Positions 53,640 to 62,670 of a stretch of 64,000 bases of DNA are shown piece after piece; the stretch's first letter is position 1; every line of letters starts with the position of its first letter. Made by a program: the position numbers and the translations under genes. The DNA lies in the NCBI GenBank assembly GCA_032160165.1, contig JAVHWA010000127.1:28274-92273 (forward strand). The letters are read 5' to 3'. Below the pieces are notes generated by a model that worked only from the letters and a program-made list of their open reading frames with translations, was not told where the DNA came from and did no database searches. The DNA comes from QHXM01 sp032160165. GTDB lineage: Bacteria > Acidobacteriota > Blastocatellia > Pyrinomonadales > Pyrinomonadaceae.

Positions 53640-55685
53640 ATGGAAAATCCCATTCTGCGCGAGTTCGTGGCCGAGACGGAGGACCTGCTGGAGATACTCT
53701 TTGGGGATCTGCAGACACTTAGGGTGCGCCATCCCGAAGGCCGAAGCCGGCGGGAACTCGTTGGACGGATCTTTCGACATATTCACACCGTCAAAGGTTC
53801 GTCCGCGACGCTCGAGCTCGACACAATAGCCTGGATAGCCCACGAGTTCGAGACCCTCCTCGACGAAGTGCGCCTCGGCCGGATCAGAATAGATGACGAC
53901 ATCCTGAATGCATTCGACGCGGGTGCGGGCGCGATCTCACAAGCGCTGCACGCAACCGCCCGCGCCGAAGCCCAGCCCGACACCACATCCATCATTGAGC
54001 TCTTTCGAAAGCTGGCGCTCAAGGGTGGTGAGGAACGGGAACCTTCGATGGGAAACAAAATCGCCGAGGCCCTGCCTGAGGAGATTGCGCGTGGTTTAAG
54101 CAAACACGAAGAACATCGTTTGCGAGAAGCGCTGGCCGAAGAGGCACGCCTCTATATCGTCAATGTCACCTTTGAACTTTCCACCTTCGACGATCGTTTT
54201 CGCAATCTGAGCGATACGCTCGCCGAAGATGGCGAGATAATCTCCACACTCCCCGGACTCTCCTGCGATTCCCCGGACCAGATCAGCTTTCGCATCGTCT
54301 ACACTACGAAGGCCGACCGAGAGAAACTATCCGGCCGAGTTTCCGGATACGATCAGCTCTCGTTAACCGAGTTGATGGTGGAAAAGCGTGAGGAAGCAAA
54401 GAAAGACCAGGCACCGACAGGCCGGGAAACTCGGCGAGCAGGTACGGAAGCCGTTTCGATCTCGTCACTCACGAATCAGGTGCGAGTAGAGCTCACGGAA
54501 TTGGAAAGCATAATTTCGGCCACGCACGAAACCCTGGTCGAGACGACAGCAGCGTTGACGCTGGCGCAGTCGTTAAATCTTCAGCCCAGCGATAGGGAAG
54601 CCGTGCAAGAGAGCACGGAAGCGATTCGCGAACGCCTGGTCAAAATCGAAGAGCGATTGATAGGCCTGCGAATGGTCACGGTCGCTCAAATGCTCGAGCG
54701 AGCGGTCCGTGCAGGACGCATTGCCGCTCGAGCGACCGGTAAAGAGGTGGACTTCTCTATTGCGGGAGGTGACGTCAAGCTCGACAAAGTGCTCGCCGAT
54801 GCTATCGCCGACCCACTGCTGCACATTCTTCGCAATGCAGTGGATCACGGGATTGAATTGCCGTCCGAACGAAAGAAGATCGGAAAGAAAGCGCGCGGAG
54901 CGGTCCGTCTGGAAGCGAAAGGCGAAGGCACGCGCGTCGTGCTCAGTGTGGTCGACGATGGGCGCGGGATCGATCCGCTGCGCATAACACGCGCCGCCGC
55001 CGCTCAGGGAATCATCGAAGCGGGCCGCCTGTTAACAAAGCAACACGCCCTGCGTCTTATTTTCCGACCGGGTTTTTCGACCGCTGCCTCAGTTTCCAAA
55101 GTATCTGGACGAGGCGTCGGCCTCGACGTAGTCGAAAGAGCGGTCGAGCGAGTAGGAGGCGAGCTGCGAGTCTCCAGCGAGCCTGCTGGAGGAACCACAT
55201 TCGAGCTCGTGATACCTACGACGCTGGCGCTACTTCCATCGCTCGTAGTTCGATCCGCAGGCCATCACTATTGTCTCGACGCCAGAAGAATAGTCGAGAC
55301 CGGCTTCATCGCGGCGGATGACGTCGCGCGAAATCTTGAGACCGGCACCATCGAGTGGCGTGGATCGCGCGTGCCGCTGGTGGAAATGCGAAAGCTACTG
55401 GCGCACGGTTCCGGAGCGTTGAATAGTTCCGATGGCAATGTACCGGTGATCATTGTCGCGCATCCCGCGGCAGTAGCAAACGGAGAAGGCAACGGATCAA
55501 GCCACGCAGCGATAGTAGTCGACGAGGTCGATGGACCCACCGAAGCGCTGGTCCGTGGATTAGGTCGCTACGCAGCACGATGGCGCGGGATAAGCGGCGC
55601 GACTGAACTCGGCGACGGAACGATCGCGCTGGTGCTCGATCTACCGCGGCTGTTGGAAGTGATCATTGCATCATTGGATCATTGA
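53640..55685 (+). CDS. CheA-type sensor histidine kinase
   Basis: 681 residues. Hpt (P1) domain with phosphoryl-accepting H49 (RHIHTVKGSSATL), a ferredoxin-like P2-type segment (~175-250, ARLYIVNVTFELSTFDDRF), helical dimer part, HATPase domain with N-box LHILRNAVDHGIELPSERK, G1 VVDDGRGIDP and G2 SGRGVGLDVV, and a C-terminal CheW-like domain (LPSLVVRSAGHHYCLDAR). No cheY, cheB, cheR, receptor or cheW gene is nearby, so the output is unknown. The final residues (VIIASLDH) are encoded within an octamer repeat array that also supplies the stop. Confidence 0.92.
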   Translation: MENPILREFVAETEDLLEILFGDLQTLRVRHPEGRSRRELVGRIFRHIHTVKGSSATLELDTIAWIAHEFETLLDEVRLGRIRIDDDILNAFDAGAGAISQALHATARAEAQPDTTSIIELFRKLALKGGEEREPSMGNKIAEALPEEIARGLSKHEEHRLREALAEEARLYIVNVTFELSTFDDRFRNLSDTLAEDGEIISTLPGLSCDSPDQISFRIVYTTKADREKLSGRVSGYDQLSLTELMVEKREEAKKDQAPTGRETRRAGTEAVSISSLTNQVRVELTELESIISATHETLVETTAALTLAQSLNLQPSDREAVQESTEAIRERLVKIEERLIGLRMVTVAQMLERAVRAGRIAARATGKEVDFSIAGGDVKLDKVLADAIADPLLHILRNAVDHGIELPSERKKIGKKARGAVRLEAKGEGTRVVLSVVDDGRGIDPLRITRAAAAQGIIEAGRLLTKQHALRLIFRPGFSTAASVSKVSGRGVGLDVVERAVERVGGELRVSSEPAGGTTFELVIPTTLALLPSLVVRSAGHHYCLDARRIVETGFIAADDVARNLETGTIEWRGSRVPLVEMRKLLAHGSGALNSSDGNVPVIIVAHPAAVANGEGNGSSHAAIVVDEVDGPTEALVRGLGRYAARWRGISGATELGDGTIALVLDLPRLLEVIIASLDH

Positions 55686-55854
55686 GTCATTGCGTCATTG
55701 CGTCATTTGAAGATGGGGCCTTAGAGAATTAGGGTTCCGATCAAACCACCTTCCTAAAATATCCGATAAAAACTACCTAGCCCAATCAAGACCTAATGAA
55801 TCAATGAATCAATGACGCAATGAACAAATGAACAAATGTCTCAATGTCTCAATT
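55662..55854. repeat. Octamer array pair (TCATTGxx / ATGAxxCA) overlapping cheA end
   Basis: Left arm 55662-55710 has TCATTG units with two variable bases (TCATTGCA, TCATTGGA, TCATTGAG, TCATTGCG); right arm 55795-55854 has complementary ATGAATCA, ATGACGCA, ATGAACAA, ATGTCTCA. The period is 8, not 7. An AT-rich core lies between. Confidence 0.85.
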
Positions 55855-55916
55855 GGCTTTCTGGGCAAACCGCATCATTTTCCACGTCATCATACCGGTC
55901 GGAAGGTAATGACTAG

Positions 55917-56564
55917 ATGACATCCACCAATACAAAGAGAGTAGCGACGCGATGGGCGACAACGCTTCTGGTCTCCGTGATGCTTTTGGCGTCTACGTTT
56001 TCGTTTGCCCAGCGCTCAGATTCAACGTCCTCTTCCAACGCTTCTCACACAACACCTACTTACCCCAAGGAGATTCGCGGCTATAAAGTAGAGCTTGCAA
56101 AAGTCGAGCTGAAGAACCAGGGCGGGAAAGAGGAGAGCAAGACCGACGAAACTGACACGGACTCGCTGATTCAGTTGGGCGAGCCTCGGGTGGCGGGTGT
56201 GTCGCCACTGGGAGTTACGCTGGAAGTGCCGGTCACGGTCGCCGCAGTCAAGCAGGGAGGTCGGGTAGACTTTCTGACATTCGAAGATATGACGGTGAAT
56301 GGCACTCCCGTGACGGTGAATGAGTACCAGCACTCCTTCGACCTTCCCAACGACAGGCCGAAGACACTAATGGAACCCATCAGCATTTACATCAGCACGC
56401 CTCGCGCGGTGCTGGGCGTAGTCGGCGTTTGGACTCAACCGAAGGCGGTCTGGCCCGTCACTGGACGCGCTTACGTATTCGGCCACTTCAAAAAATTCAT
56501 CTTCAAATTCAAGCGGGTCGTGCCGGTCGAGCTCAATCTGTCTTTTCGAAATCCACTCAACTGA
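55917..56564 (+). CDS. Secreted protein of unknown function
   Basis: 215 residues. Signal peptide ATTLLVSVMLLASTFSFAQ, a Ser-rich linker, then a strand-rich domain that appears Ig-like (VTLEVPVTVAAVKQGGRVDF; DMTVNGTPVTVNEYQHSF) and a Lys/Phe-rich C-terminus (FKKFIFKFKRVVPVELNLSF). No catalytic motif and no family recognised. Flanked on both sides by repeat arrays; the stop lies in the first bases of the next array. Confidence 0.65.
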   Translation: MTSTNTKRVATRWATTLLVSVMLLASTFSFAQRSDSTSSSNASHTTPTYPKEIRGYKVELAKVELKNQGGKEESKTDETDTDSLIQLGEPRVAGVSPLGVTLEVPVTVAAVKQGGRVDFLTFEDMTVNGTPVTVNEYQHSFDLPNDRPKTLMEPISIYISTPRAVLGVVGVWTQPKAVWPVTGRAYVFGHFKKFIFKFKRVVPVELNLSFRNPLN

Positions 56565-56674
56565 TTTCGGATTGCGGATTTCGGATTGCGGATTGAAAGA
56601 CCGGATGTACAAGGCAACTTTCAGCAGCAAACCGAGATCACAAATCCACCGTGTAAATCCGCAATCCGCAATCG
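56563..56674. repeat. Heptamer array pair (GCGGATT/TCGGATT, inverted)
   Basis: Left arm 56563-56595 (GATTTCGGATTGCGGATTTC and following), right arm 56655-56674 (AATCCGCAATCCGCAATC). It shares its unit with the array at 15940. It separates convergent genes and could act as a bidirectional transcript end. Confidence 0.85.
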
Positions 56675-56675
56675 C

Positions 56676-58079
56676 TCAGACCTTCGGGCGATGTTTGTGC
56701 CAATCGGTTGCTTGCTGATACCGCTGGGCGACGTCTAATAACGTGAATTCCCCCCAGGCCGGGCCGATAATTTGTAATCCTGTTGGCAGGTTGTTCTGAC
56801 CGAACCCGTTGGGAATCGAAATCCCGGGAATGCCCACAAGATTGCTTGCGCCGATCGGTGAGGACGCGCCGATATTCGAGTATGCCTGATCGAACGTCTT
56901 ACTAATTGGATATGAAACAGTGGCCCGTGAGGGAGCGATGAGAACGTCGTATTTCGAAAACATCTCGTTCCATGCGCGGCGCATGAGAACGCGAAGCCTC
57001 ATCGCGTGTAGATAATCCACAGCGGTTACGAGCGATGCCGCATAGCCACCGACCCGTCCGGTCGGAGACGCCAGTTCTTGTACTTTGCCGGATTCAATCA
57101 GCTCGCGAAAAGCGCTTGCCCCTTCCGCGTCAACGATCGTTCCCACCGTCGGCCCGTAGGGAAAGTCCGGCAGTTTGACGTCCATCTCAACCGTCGCAAA
57201 CTTTTTCAAGACATCGAGCGAGCGCATGAAGTTATCTTTTACTTCCGGCTGGGCCTTCTCGTAGGAGTCTTTCATGACAGCAAGGCGAAGAGATTTTGAT
57301 TTTCCGCGAGACTTAGAAGGTGGCCGCGGCTTGGCATCGAGCGATGTTGGGTCGAGCGGATCATGTCCCGCAATCGCTTGAAAGACAATCTCACAATCTT
57401 TCGCCGACCGGCACAGCGGGCCGAGTTTATCCAGCGTCCAACAGAGCGCCATCGCGCCGTGGCGCGAGACGGCGCCGTATGTCGGGCGCAACCCTGAGAT
57501 GCCGCAGAACGCTGCGGGAGTAATGATCGAGCCGGACGTCTCTGAGCCGATTGCAAACGCGACCAGTCCCGCGGCAACCGCCGCTCCCGGACCGGACGAC
57601 GAGCCGCCACTCCAAAACTCTTCGTTCCACGGTGTCTTGCAGGCTCCAGTGTGAGACGCATGCGCTTCGTTGTATCCCATTCCGCCGGCCAGCTCGACCA
57701 TTGCCAGCTTCGCAACCAGGATCGCTCCTGCCTCGCGCAGCTTTTTTATAACGGTCGCGTCCTCATCGAATTGCTGGTCCTTATAAGGTGTCGCGCCCCA
57801 GGTCGTCTTCGCGTTTCGCGTGGCAAGCAGGTCCTTAGCGCCGTAAGGAATGCCGTGCAACGGACCGCGGTAGCGGCCTTTTCGAATCTCCTGATCGGCA
57901 GCACGCGCTTCGTCCAGTGCGGAGTCGCGCATGATAGTCGCGACTGCGCCGAGACGTCTGCCGATGCGATCGAGGCGCTCTAGATAGCTTTCGGTCAGTT
58001 CAATGGGCGAGAGACGTTTCGCCCGGATCTGGGCTGCCAACTCGGTGATTGATGAGAAGAGGATGTCGTCTGAGAGCAT
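56676..58079 (-). CDS. Amidase-signature family hydrolase
   Basis: 467 residues. The Ser-cisSer-Lys triad is visible: K82 (PYGAKDLLATRN), S160 (WSGGSSSGPGAAVAAGL) and nucleophile S184 (GSETSGSIITPAAF). Clear of the GatA subgroup (no gatB/gatC nearby). It hydrolyses amide bonds; substrate unknown. The start codon is 2 nt after the stop of a small Tat-exported protein, so the two are translated from one transcript. The amidase itself has no signal peptide. Confidence 0.9.
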   Translation of the reverse strand: MLSDDILFSSITELAAQIRAKRLSPIELTESYLERLDRIGRRLGAVATIMRDSALDEARAADQEIRKGRYRGPLHGIPYGAKDLLATRNAKTTWGATPYKDQQFDEDATVIKKLREAGAILVAKLAMVELAGGMGYNEAHASHTGACKTPWNEEFWSGGSSSGPGAAVAAGLVAFAIGSETSGSIITPAAFCGISGLRPTYGAVSRHGAMALCWTLDKLGPLCRSAKDCEIVFQAIAGHDPLDPTSLDAKPRPPSKSRGKSKSLRLAVMKDSYEKAQPEVKDNFMRSLDVLKKFATVEMDVKLPDFPYGPTVGTIVDAEGASAFRELIESGKVQELASPTGRVGGYAASLVTAVDYLHAMRLRVLMRRAWNEMFSKYDVLIAPSRATVSYPISKTFDQAYSNIGASSPIGASNLVGIPGISIPNGFGQNNLPTGLQIIGPAWGEFTLLDVAQRYQQATDWHKHRPKV

Positions 58080-58081
58080 GA

Positions 58082-58444
58082 TTAACCTGCGCTGAAAACG
58101 AAATCGGGTTCGTCGCCGTTCTTTAACTTCACGGACCGTAGGCGGTCTGCAGCGCGGACATTGCCCTCAAGGTCTTTCTTCACTTGCTCGAGTTGCGCCG
58201 GTGTTAGTTTCTCGCCGAATTTTACGCGGGCGACTTCTGTATAAGCCTCGGCGAGCGGCGAAGGCTTCGGCGCCGGAGGCGTTTGTTGCGGATTGGGCGG
58301 AGCGGTTGCCTCCGCGGGCTTGGTTGGAGTCTGGCCTCTAGCAATAGAGGCGGCCAGCGGCGCCGCGATTAGCGTGGTCGCTACTGACCTGGCAAAATCT
58401 CGCCGCGAGGGTTCGTTTAGCTTGTGTTTTGATCTAATCGTCAT
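58082..58444 (-). CDS. Small Tat-exported protein upstream of amidase
   Basis: 120 residues. Twin-arginine signal SRRDFARSVATTLIAAPLAA, then a Pro/Ala-rich stretch (TAPPNPQQTPPAPKPSPLAE) and a short helical C-terminus (KLTPAQLEQVKKDLEGNVRA, DRLRSVKLKNGDEPDFVF). A Tat signal on so small a protein usually means a cofactor or a folded partner; it could carry the amidase through the Tat pore. Family not recognised. Confidence 0.7.
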   Translation of the reverse strand: MTIRSKHKLNEPSRRDFARSVATTLIAAPLAASIARGQTPTKPAEATAPPNPQQTPPAPKPSPLAEAYTEVARVKFGEKLTPAQLEQVKKDLEGNVRAADRLRSVKLKNGDEPDFVFSAG

Positions 58445-58479
58445 CTTGTTTCGCCTGCATCACGATATCGACGCCAGCA

Positions 58480-58613
58480 GTTAAGCGCAGAGGACGCGGA
58501 GGACGCAGAGGGAAAAACAAAAAAGCGAAGAGAAACTCAGAACTGAGACCGCCGTGCTGATTTCTTTCTTTCCTTCCTCCGCGCCCTCTGCGTCCCCTGC
58601 GTTAAAAATACAT
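58480..58613. repeat. Inverted repeat pair (CAGAGGACGCGGAGG type)
   Basis: Left arm ~58483-58512 (GCGCAGAGGACGCGGAGGAC and following) and right arm ~58575-58608 (TCCGCGCCCTCTGCGTCCCC and following) are complementary. This is a longer dispersed-repeat type, not a heptamer. The remaining gap to 58869 holds no supportable gene. Confidence 0.75.
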
Positions 58614-58869
58614 TTCGAAGTTGTGCCGTCTGTCAGATCGCTGCGAGCGTGTATAAATTTGTGCGCCCAGATTAACACAGCATTCTCGGCCCGGAATAAC
58701 GAGATTGACTCCATAAGGTCGAGCTCATTCATTGCGATGCAAAGCCTTGATCCGGATGCAATCGTATGCGGAAGATGATAGTCTATGGAATCCAGTCCGA
58801 AAAGAAATAGCCCGCTGAAACTACCATCAAACGAGTAATGCGGAGGATTCAGCCAGAGGTGATGAGACC

Positions 58870-61800
58870 TTGAGCGAACAGCCTAGCCAGACGAATTTAT
58901 CCCAGTTCATTACTGAGAATTTCGGAGCCAACGCTACATATGTCGAAGGGCTGCTGTCTCGGTTTCGCAACGACCCGGCGCTGGTAGATGAATCGTGGCG
59001 AGCTTACTTCACCGAGCTTTTGGGAGACGCCGGTCCCAGCCAGGATAATGGGCGCGCTCGAACGTCGGCTCCTGACGGAGATGGCAAATCGGCAGCTGCG
59101 AAATCAGAGAAGATCGCGGAGACTGCGGGCGCGGTCCAGTCCGCGGCCCAGGCGCCGGCTCGAGCTGCGACCAATGACGACGTGGTCCCGATTCGCGGAA
59201 GCGCGCTCAAGATCGTCGAAAACATGCAGATGAGCCTGACCGTTCCCACCGCGACGTCTAATCGCCGAATCCCGGTCAAGCTGCTCGACGAAAACCGGCG
59301 CGTGGTCAACAAATACCTGCGAGACGCCGGACGTTCAAAAGCCTCGTATACCCACTTTATCGCCTGGGCCATCGTTCGGGCCCTGGACGCGTACCCAAAA
59401 CTCAACGATGGTTTTGAAATCATCGACGGCCAGCCGTCGCGACTCAAACGCGAAAGCGTGAATCTTGGCATCGCTATCGATCTGGCTAAGAAGGACGGTA
59501 CGCGAACTCTGCTGGTACCGAACATCAAGAATGCACAGAAGCTCAAGTTCTCCGAGTTTCTCGCTGCCTACGACGATGTAGTCTCGCGCGCGCGCACGGG
59601 TAAGCTTCAGGTCGCGGACTTTCAGGGAACGACCGTTTCACTGACTAACCCCGGCACCATTGGCACTGTAGCGTCTACACCGCGGCTGATGGTGGGACAA
59701 TCGGCGATCATCGCCACTGGTGCAATCGAATATCCGGCCGAGTACCAGGCGATGGCGCCCGAAGCTCTTTCTCAGCTCGGCATCAGTAAGGCGATGACGA
59801 TCTCGAACACCTACGATCACCGGATCATACAAGGTGCGGAGTCCGGCGCGTTTCTCGCGCGCGTGCACGAGCTTTTGGTGGGCGAATACCAGTTCTACGA
59901 TCAGGTCTTCGTCGATTTAGAGATTGCTTATCCTCCGATGCGCTGGGCAGTCGATCGCAATCCTGCTCTGCTGGGCGGCGATCAAACGCGAGCTCAAACC
60001 ATTAAGCAGGCGCGCGTGCTGGAGCTGATCAACGCCTATCGTGTACGCGGACATCTGATCGCAGACATCGATCCGCTACACGCGATGCCGCTTCACCATC
60101 ATCCGGAACTCGATATAGAAACATATGGGCTAACGATTTGGGACCTCGATCGCGAATTCATCACCGGAGGGCTTGCCGGCAAGGACAATGCCACCCTGCG
60201 TGAAGTGCTGGATATCCTGCAACGCGCATACTGCGGCAAAGTCGGAATCGAATATCGCCACATCCAAAGCAAAGAACAGAAAGTCTGGATCCGCGAAGAG
60301 ATCCGCAAACAATTCGTCTATCCCGAACCGCTTTCGCCCGAGATCAGAAAACAACTGTTAGCCAAGCTGATCGCCGCCGAGCAGTTCGAGCGATTTCTGC
60401 ACACGAAGTACCTGGGGCAGAAGCGGTTCTCGCTCGAAGGCTGCGAGACGATTATTCCCCTCCTCGATCAACTCATCGAAGGCTCGTCAAGACGAGGGGT
60501 CGAGGACATCACCCTCGGCATGGCACACCGTGGCCGTCTTAACGTTCTTGCCAACGTGGTGGGGAATTTTGCTGAACGTATCTTCACAGCCTTCGAAGGG
60601 AGCGTTCATCCAAACTTTCCCGCGGATGAAGGCGATGTTAAGTATCATCAGGGCGCCATCGGCGAGCGAGTGACCGTCGACGGGCGCAAAGTCACAATCA
60701 CGGTCTCGCCAAACCCAAGCCATCTGGAATTTGTCGATCCAGTCGTAGAAGGCATGGTGCGCGCCAAGCAGGATGCGATGGACACGCCTCGCGAAGAATC
60801 ATTCGACCGGGCGCTACCGGTGCTGCTTCACGGCGACGCCGCGTTTGCCGGTCAGGGCATTGTGATGGAGACCTTGAACCTGGCGGACCTCAAGGGCTAT
60901 CGAACGGGCGGCACCGTTCACATCATCATCAACAACCAGATAGGGTTTACTACTTCGCCTGAGCAGGGCCGATCGACAATTTACTCGACAGATGTAGCCC
61001 GAATGACGCAACTGCCGATCTTCCACGTCAACGGCGACGATCCCGATGCGGCCTACCGTGTGCTTCAGATCGCGCTCGACTTCCGACAGGAGTTCAATAA
61101 AGACGTCGTGATCGATGTTGTCGGTTTTCGCAAGCTTGGCCATAACGAGGCGGACGAACCCAGTTACACGCAACCGCTGATGTACGCGCGAGTAAAAGCG
61201 CATCCGGGCGTGCGTGCCATCTACGCTGGAAGGCTGATTCGCGAAGCGGTGATTGATGAAGCGGGCGTCGAACTGATGGTCCAGGAGCGGGTGCGCGACT
61301 ATGAGAATGTGCTGGCGCGAGCGAAAGAGATCGTTGTCAACAAGCCGCCCTTGAAAGAGCTAGCTCCGCCGGTCGAGGAAGAAGATGGTTCGGCAGTGAC
61401 CGAGACCGGGGTAGAGCGCGAATCCATCCGCGAAATCACCCGAAAGATTTCTATCGTTCCCGAAGGCTTCAATATCAATCCCAAGATGGTCAGCCAGTTG
61501 GCCCGTCGCGCCCGTATGGGCGAAGGCGAAGCGCCCATGGATTGGGCGTTCGCCGAAGCAATGGCGTTTGGGTCAGCCGTTCTGGACGGCAAACGGGTGC
61601 GCTTGAGCGGGCAGGACAGCGGGCGCGGAACTTTTAGCCAGCGCCACGCCGTAATGTACGACACCCAAACAGGAAGTCCCTGGGAACCATTATCTGAACT
61701 TCGAAGCTCGACGAATCCAAAGGCGGGGTTCGAAGTCTTCGATAGTTCGCTGTCAGAGCAGGGAGTGCTGGGCTTTGAATACGGCTACTCGGTGATTGCG

Positions 61801-62631
61801 CAGGACGCGCTCGTACTGTGGGAAGCCCAGTTTGGCGATTTTGGCAATGGAGCGCAGGTCATAATCGACCAGTATATCGCTGCGTCTGAAGATAAATGGC
61901 AACAACGTTCGCGGCTCGGATTGCTTTTGCCGCACGGTTACGAGGGTCAGGGACCTGAGCACTCGAGCGCGCGTCCTGAACGATATCTTCAACTGTGTGC
62001 GGAGAACAACCTGCAGGTTTGTTATCCGACCACGCCGGCCCAGTATTTTCATCTCTTGCGCAGACAGGTGAAACAGCCAACCATGCGACCGCTGATCGTC
62101 CTGACGCCAAAGAGTCTGCTACGGCTTCCTGCGGCAAGCTCAACGGTCGATCAAGTGACGAGCGGCGGGTTCTTGCCCGTAATAGATGATCTGGAAATGA
62201 AAGCGCGGGAGAAGGTGCGGCGCATCGTCGTCTGCAGCGGAAAAGTTTTCTACGATCTCAATCTCGCTCGCCAGAAATCGGGCGACGAACGCGTGGCCAT
62301 CGTGCGCCTCGAGCAGTTTTACCCGTTCCCTGAGAAGCGACTTCGCGAGATCTTCGCAAGCTACAGCGGAGCAACTCAGCTGGTTTGGGCGCAGGAAGAG
62401 GCGAAGAACATGGGAGGTTGGACCTTCGTCGAACCGCGACTGACCAACATATTGCCCGCCTGCTCTCGGCCGTACTACGTGGGACGCTCCGCGTCGGCAA
62501 GCCCTTCGACCGGATCGTACACGATTCACGAGCTTGAACAGCGTCAGCTGGTGGACCAGGCTCTCACCACCGACGCCGAGATCATCTCCAACGCCAGCAC
62601 TGAGAAGTACGCCGGACAAGCCGACTCCTGA
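58870..62631 (+). CDS. kgd: Multifunctional 2-oxoglutarate dehydrogenase/decarboxylase E2-E1 fusion (Kgd type)
   Basis: 1253 residues from TTG with AGAGG ~10 nt upstream. N-terminal E1-type segment (FGANATYVEGLLSRFRNDP), Ala/Pro-rich linker, an acyltransferase (E2) catalytic domain ~115-345 (VNLGIAIDLAKKDG; TYDHRIIQGAESGAFL) without a lipoyl domain, then a complete ThDP-dependent E1 (GMAHRGRLNVLANVV; GDAAFAGQGIVMETLNLADL; NQIGFTTSPEQGRSTIYSTD). The layout matches mycobacterial Kgd. It converts 2-oxoglutarate to succinyl-CoA (or decarboxylates it) in the TCA cycle; it needs a separate lipoyl-bearing E2 and E3, not encoded here. Confidence 0.95.
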   Translation: MSEQPSQTNLSQFITENFGANATYVEGLLSRFRNDPALVDESWRAYFTELLGDAGPSQDNGRARTSAPDGDGKSAAAKSEKIAETAGAVQSAAQAPARAATNDDVVPIRGSALKIVENMQMSLTVPTATSNRRIPVKLLDENRRVVNKYLRDAGRSKASYTHFIAWAIVRALDAYPKLNDGFEIIDGQPSRLKRESVNLGIAIDLAKKDGTRTLLVPNIKNAQKLKFSEFLAAYDDVVSRARTGKLQVADFQGTTVSLTNPGTIGTVASTPRLMVGQSAIIATGAIEYPAEYQAMAPEALSQLGISKAMTISNTYDHRIIQGAESGAFLARVHELLVGEYQFYDQVFVDLEIAYPPMRWAVDRNPALLGGDQTRAQTIKQARVLELINAYRVRGHLIADIDPLHAMPLHHHPELDIETYGLTIWDLDREFITGGLAGKDNATLREVLDILQRAYCGKVGIEYRHIQSKEQKVWIREEIRKQFVYPEPLSPEIRKQLLAKLIAAEQFERFLHTKYLGQKRFSLEGCETIIPLLDQLIEGSSRRGVEDITLGMAHRGRLNVLANVVGNFAERIFTAFEGSVHPNFPADEGDVKYHQGAIGERVTVDGRKVTITVSPNPSHLEFVDPVVEGMVRAKQDAMDTPREESFDRALPVLLHGDAAFAGQGIVMETLNLADLKGYRTGGTVHIIINNQIGFTTSPEQGRSTIYSTDVARMTQLPIFHVNGDDPDAAYRVLQIALDFRQEFNKDVVIDVVGFRKLGHNEADEPSYTQPLMYARVKAHPGVRAIYAGRLIREAVIDEAGVELMVQERVRDYENVLARAKEIVVNKPPLKELAPPVEEEDGSAVTETGVERESIREITRKISIVPEGFNINPKMVSQLARRARMGEGEAPMDWAFAEAMAFGSAVLDGKRVRLSGQDSGRGTFSQRHAVMYDTQTGSPWEPLSELRSSTNPKAGFEVFDSSLSEQGVLGFEYGYSVIAQDALVLWEAQFGDFGNGAQVIIDQYIAASEDKWQQRSRLGLLLPHGYEGQGPEHSSARPERYLQLCAENNLQVCYPTTPAQYFHLLRRQVKQPTMRPLIVLTPKSLLRLPAASSTVDQVTSGGFLPVIDDLEMKAREKVRRIVVCSGKVFYDLNLARQKSGDERVAIVRLEQFYPFPEKRLREIFASYSGATQLVWAQEEAKNMGGWTFVEPRLTNILPACSRPYYVGRSASASPSTGSYTIHELEQRQLVDQALTTDAEIISNASTEKYAGQADS

Positions 62632-62670
62632 TTTTCACAACTCCAATTCTAAGGAACCAGGAAAGAGTTT

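Noticed and set aside
58481..58732. Small minus-strand frame of 83 residues
   Set aside because: Much of it is encoded by the two arms of an inverted repeat, giving typical repeat-derived peptide; no coding signal.
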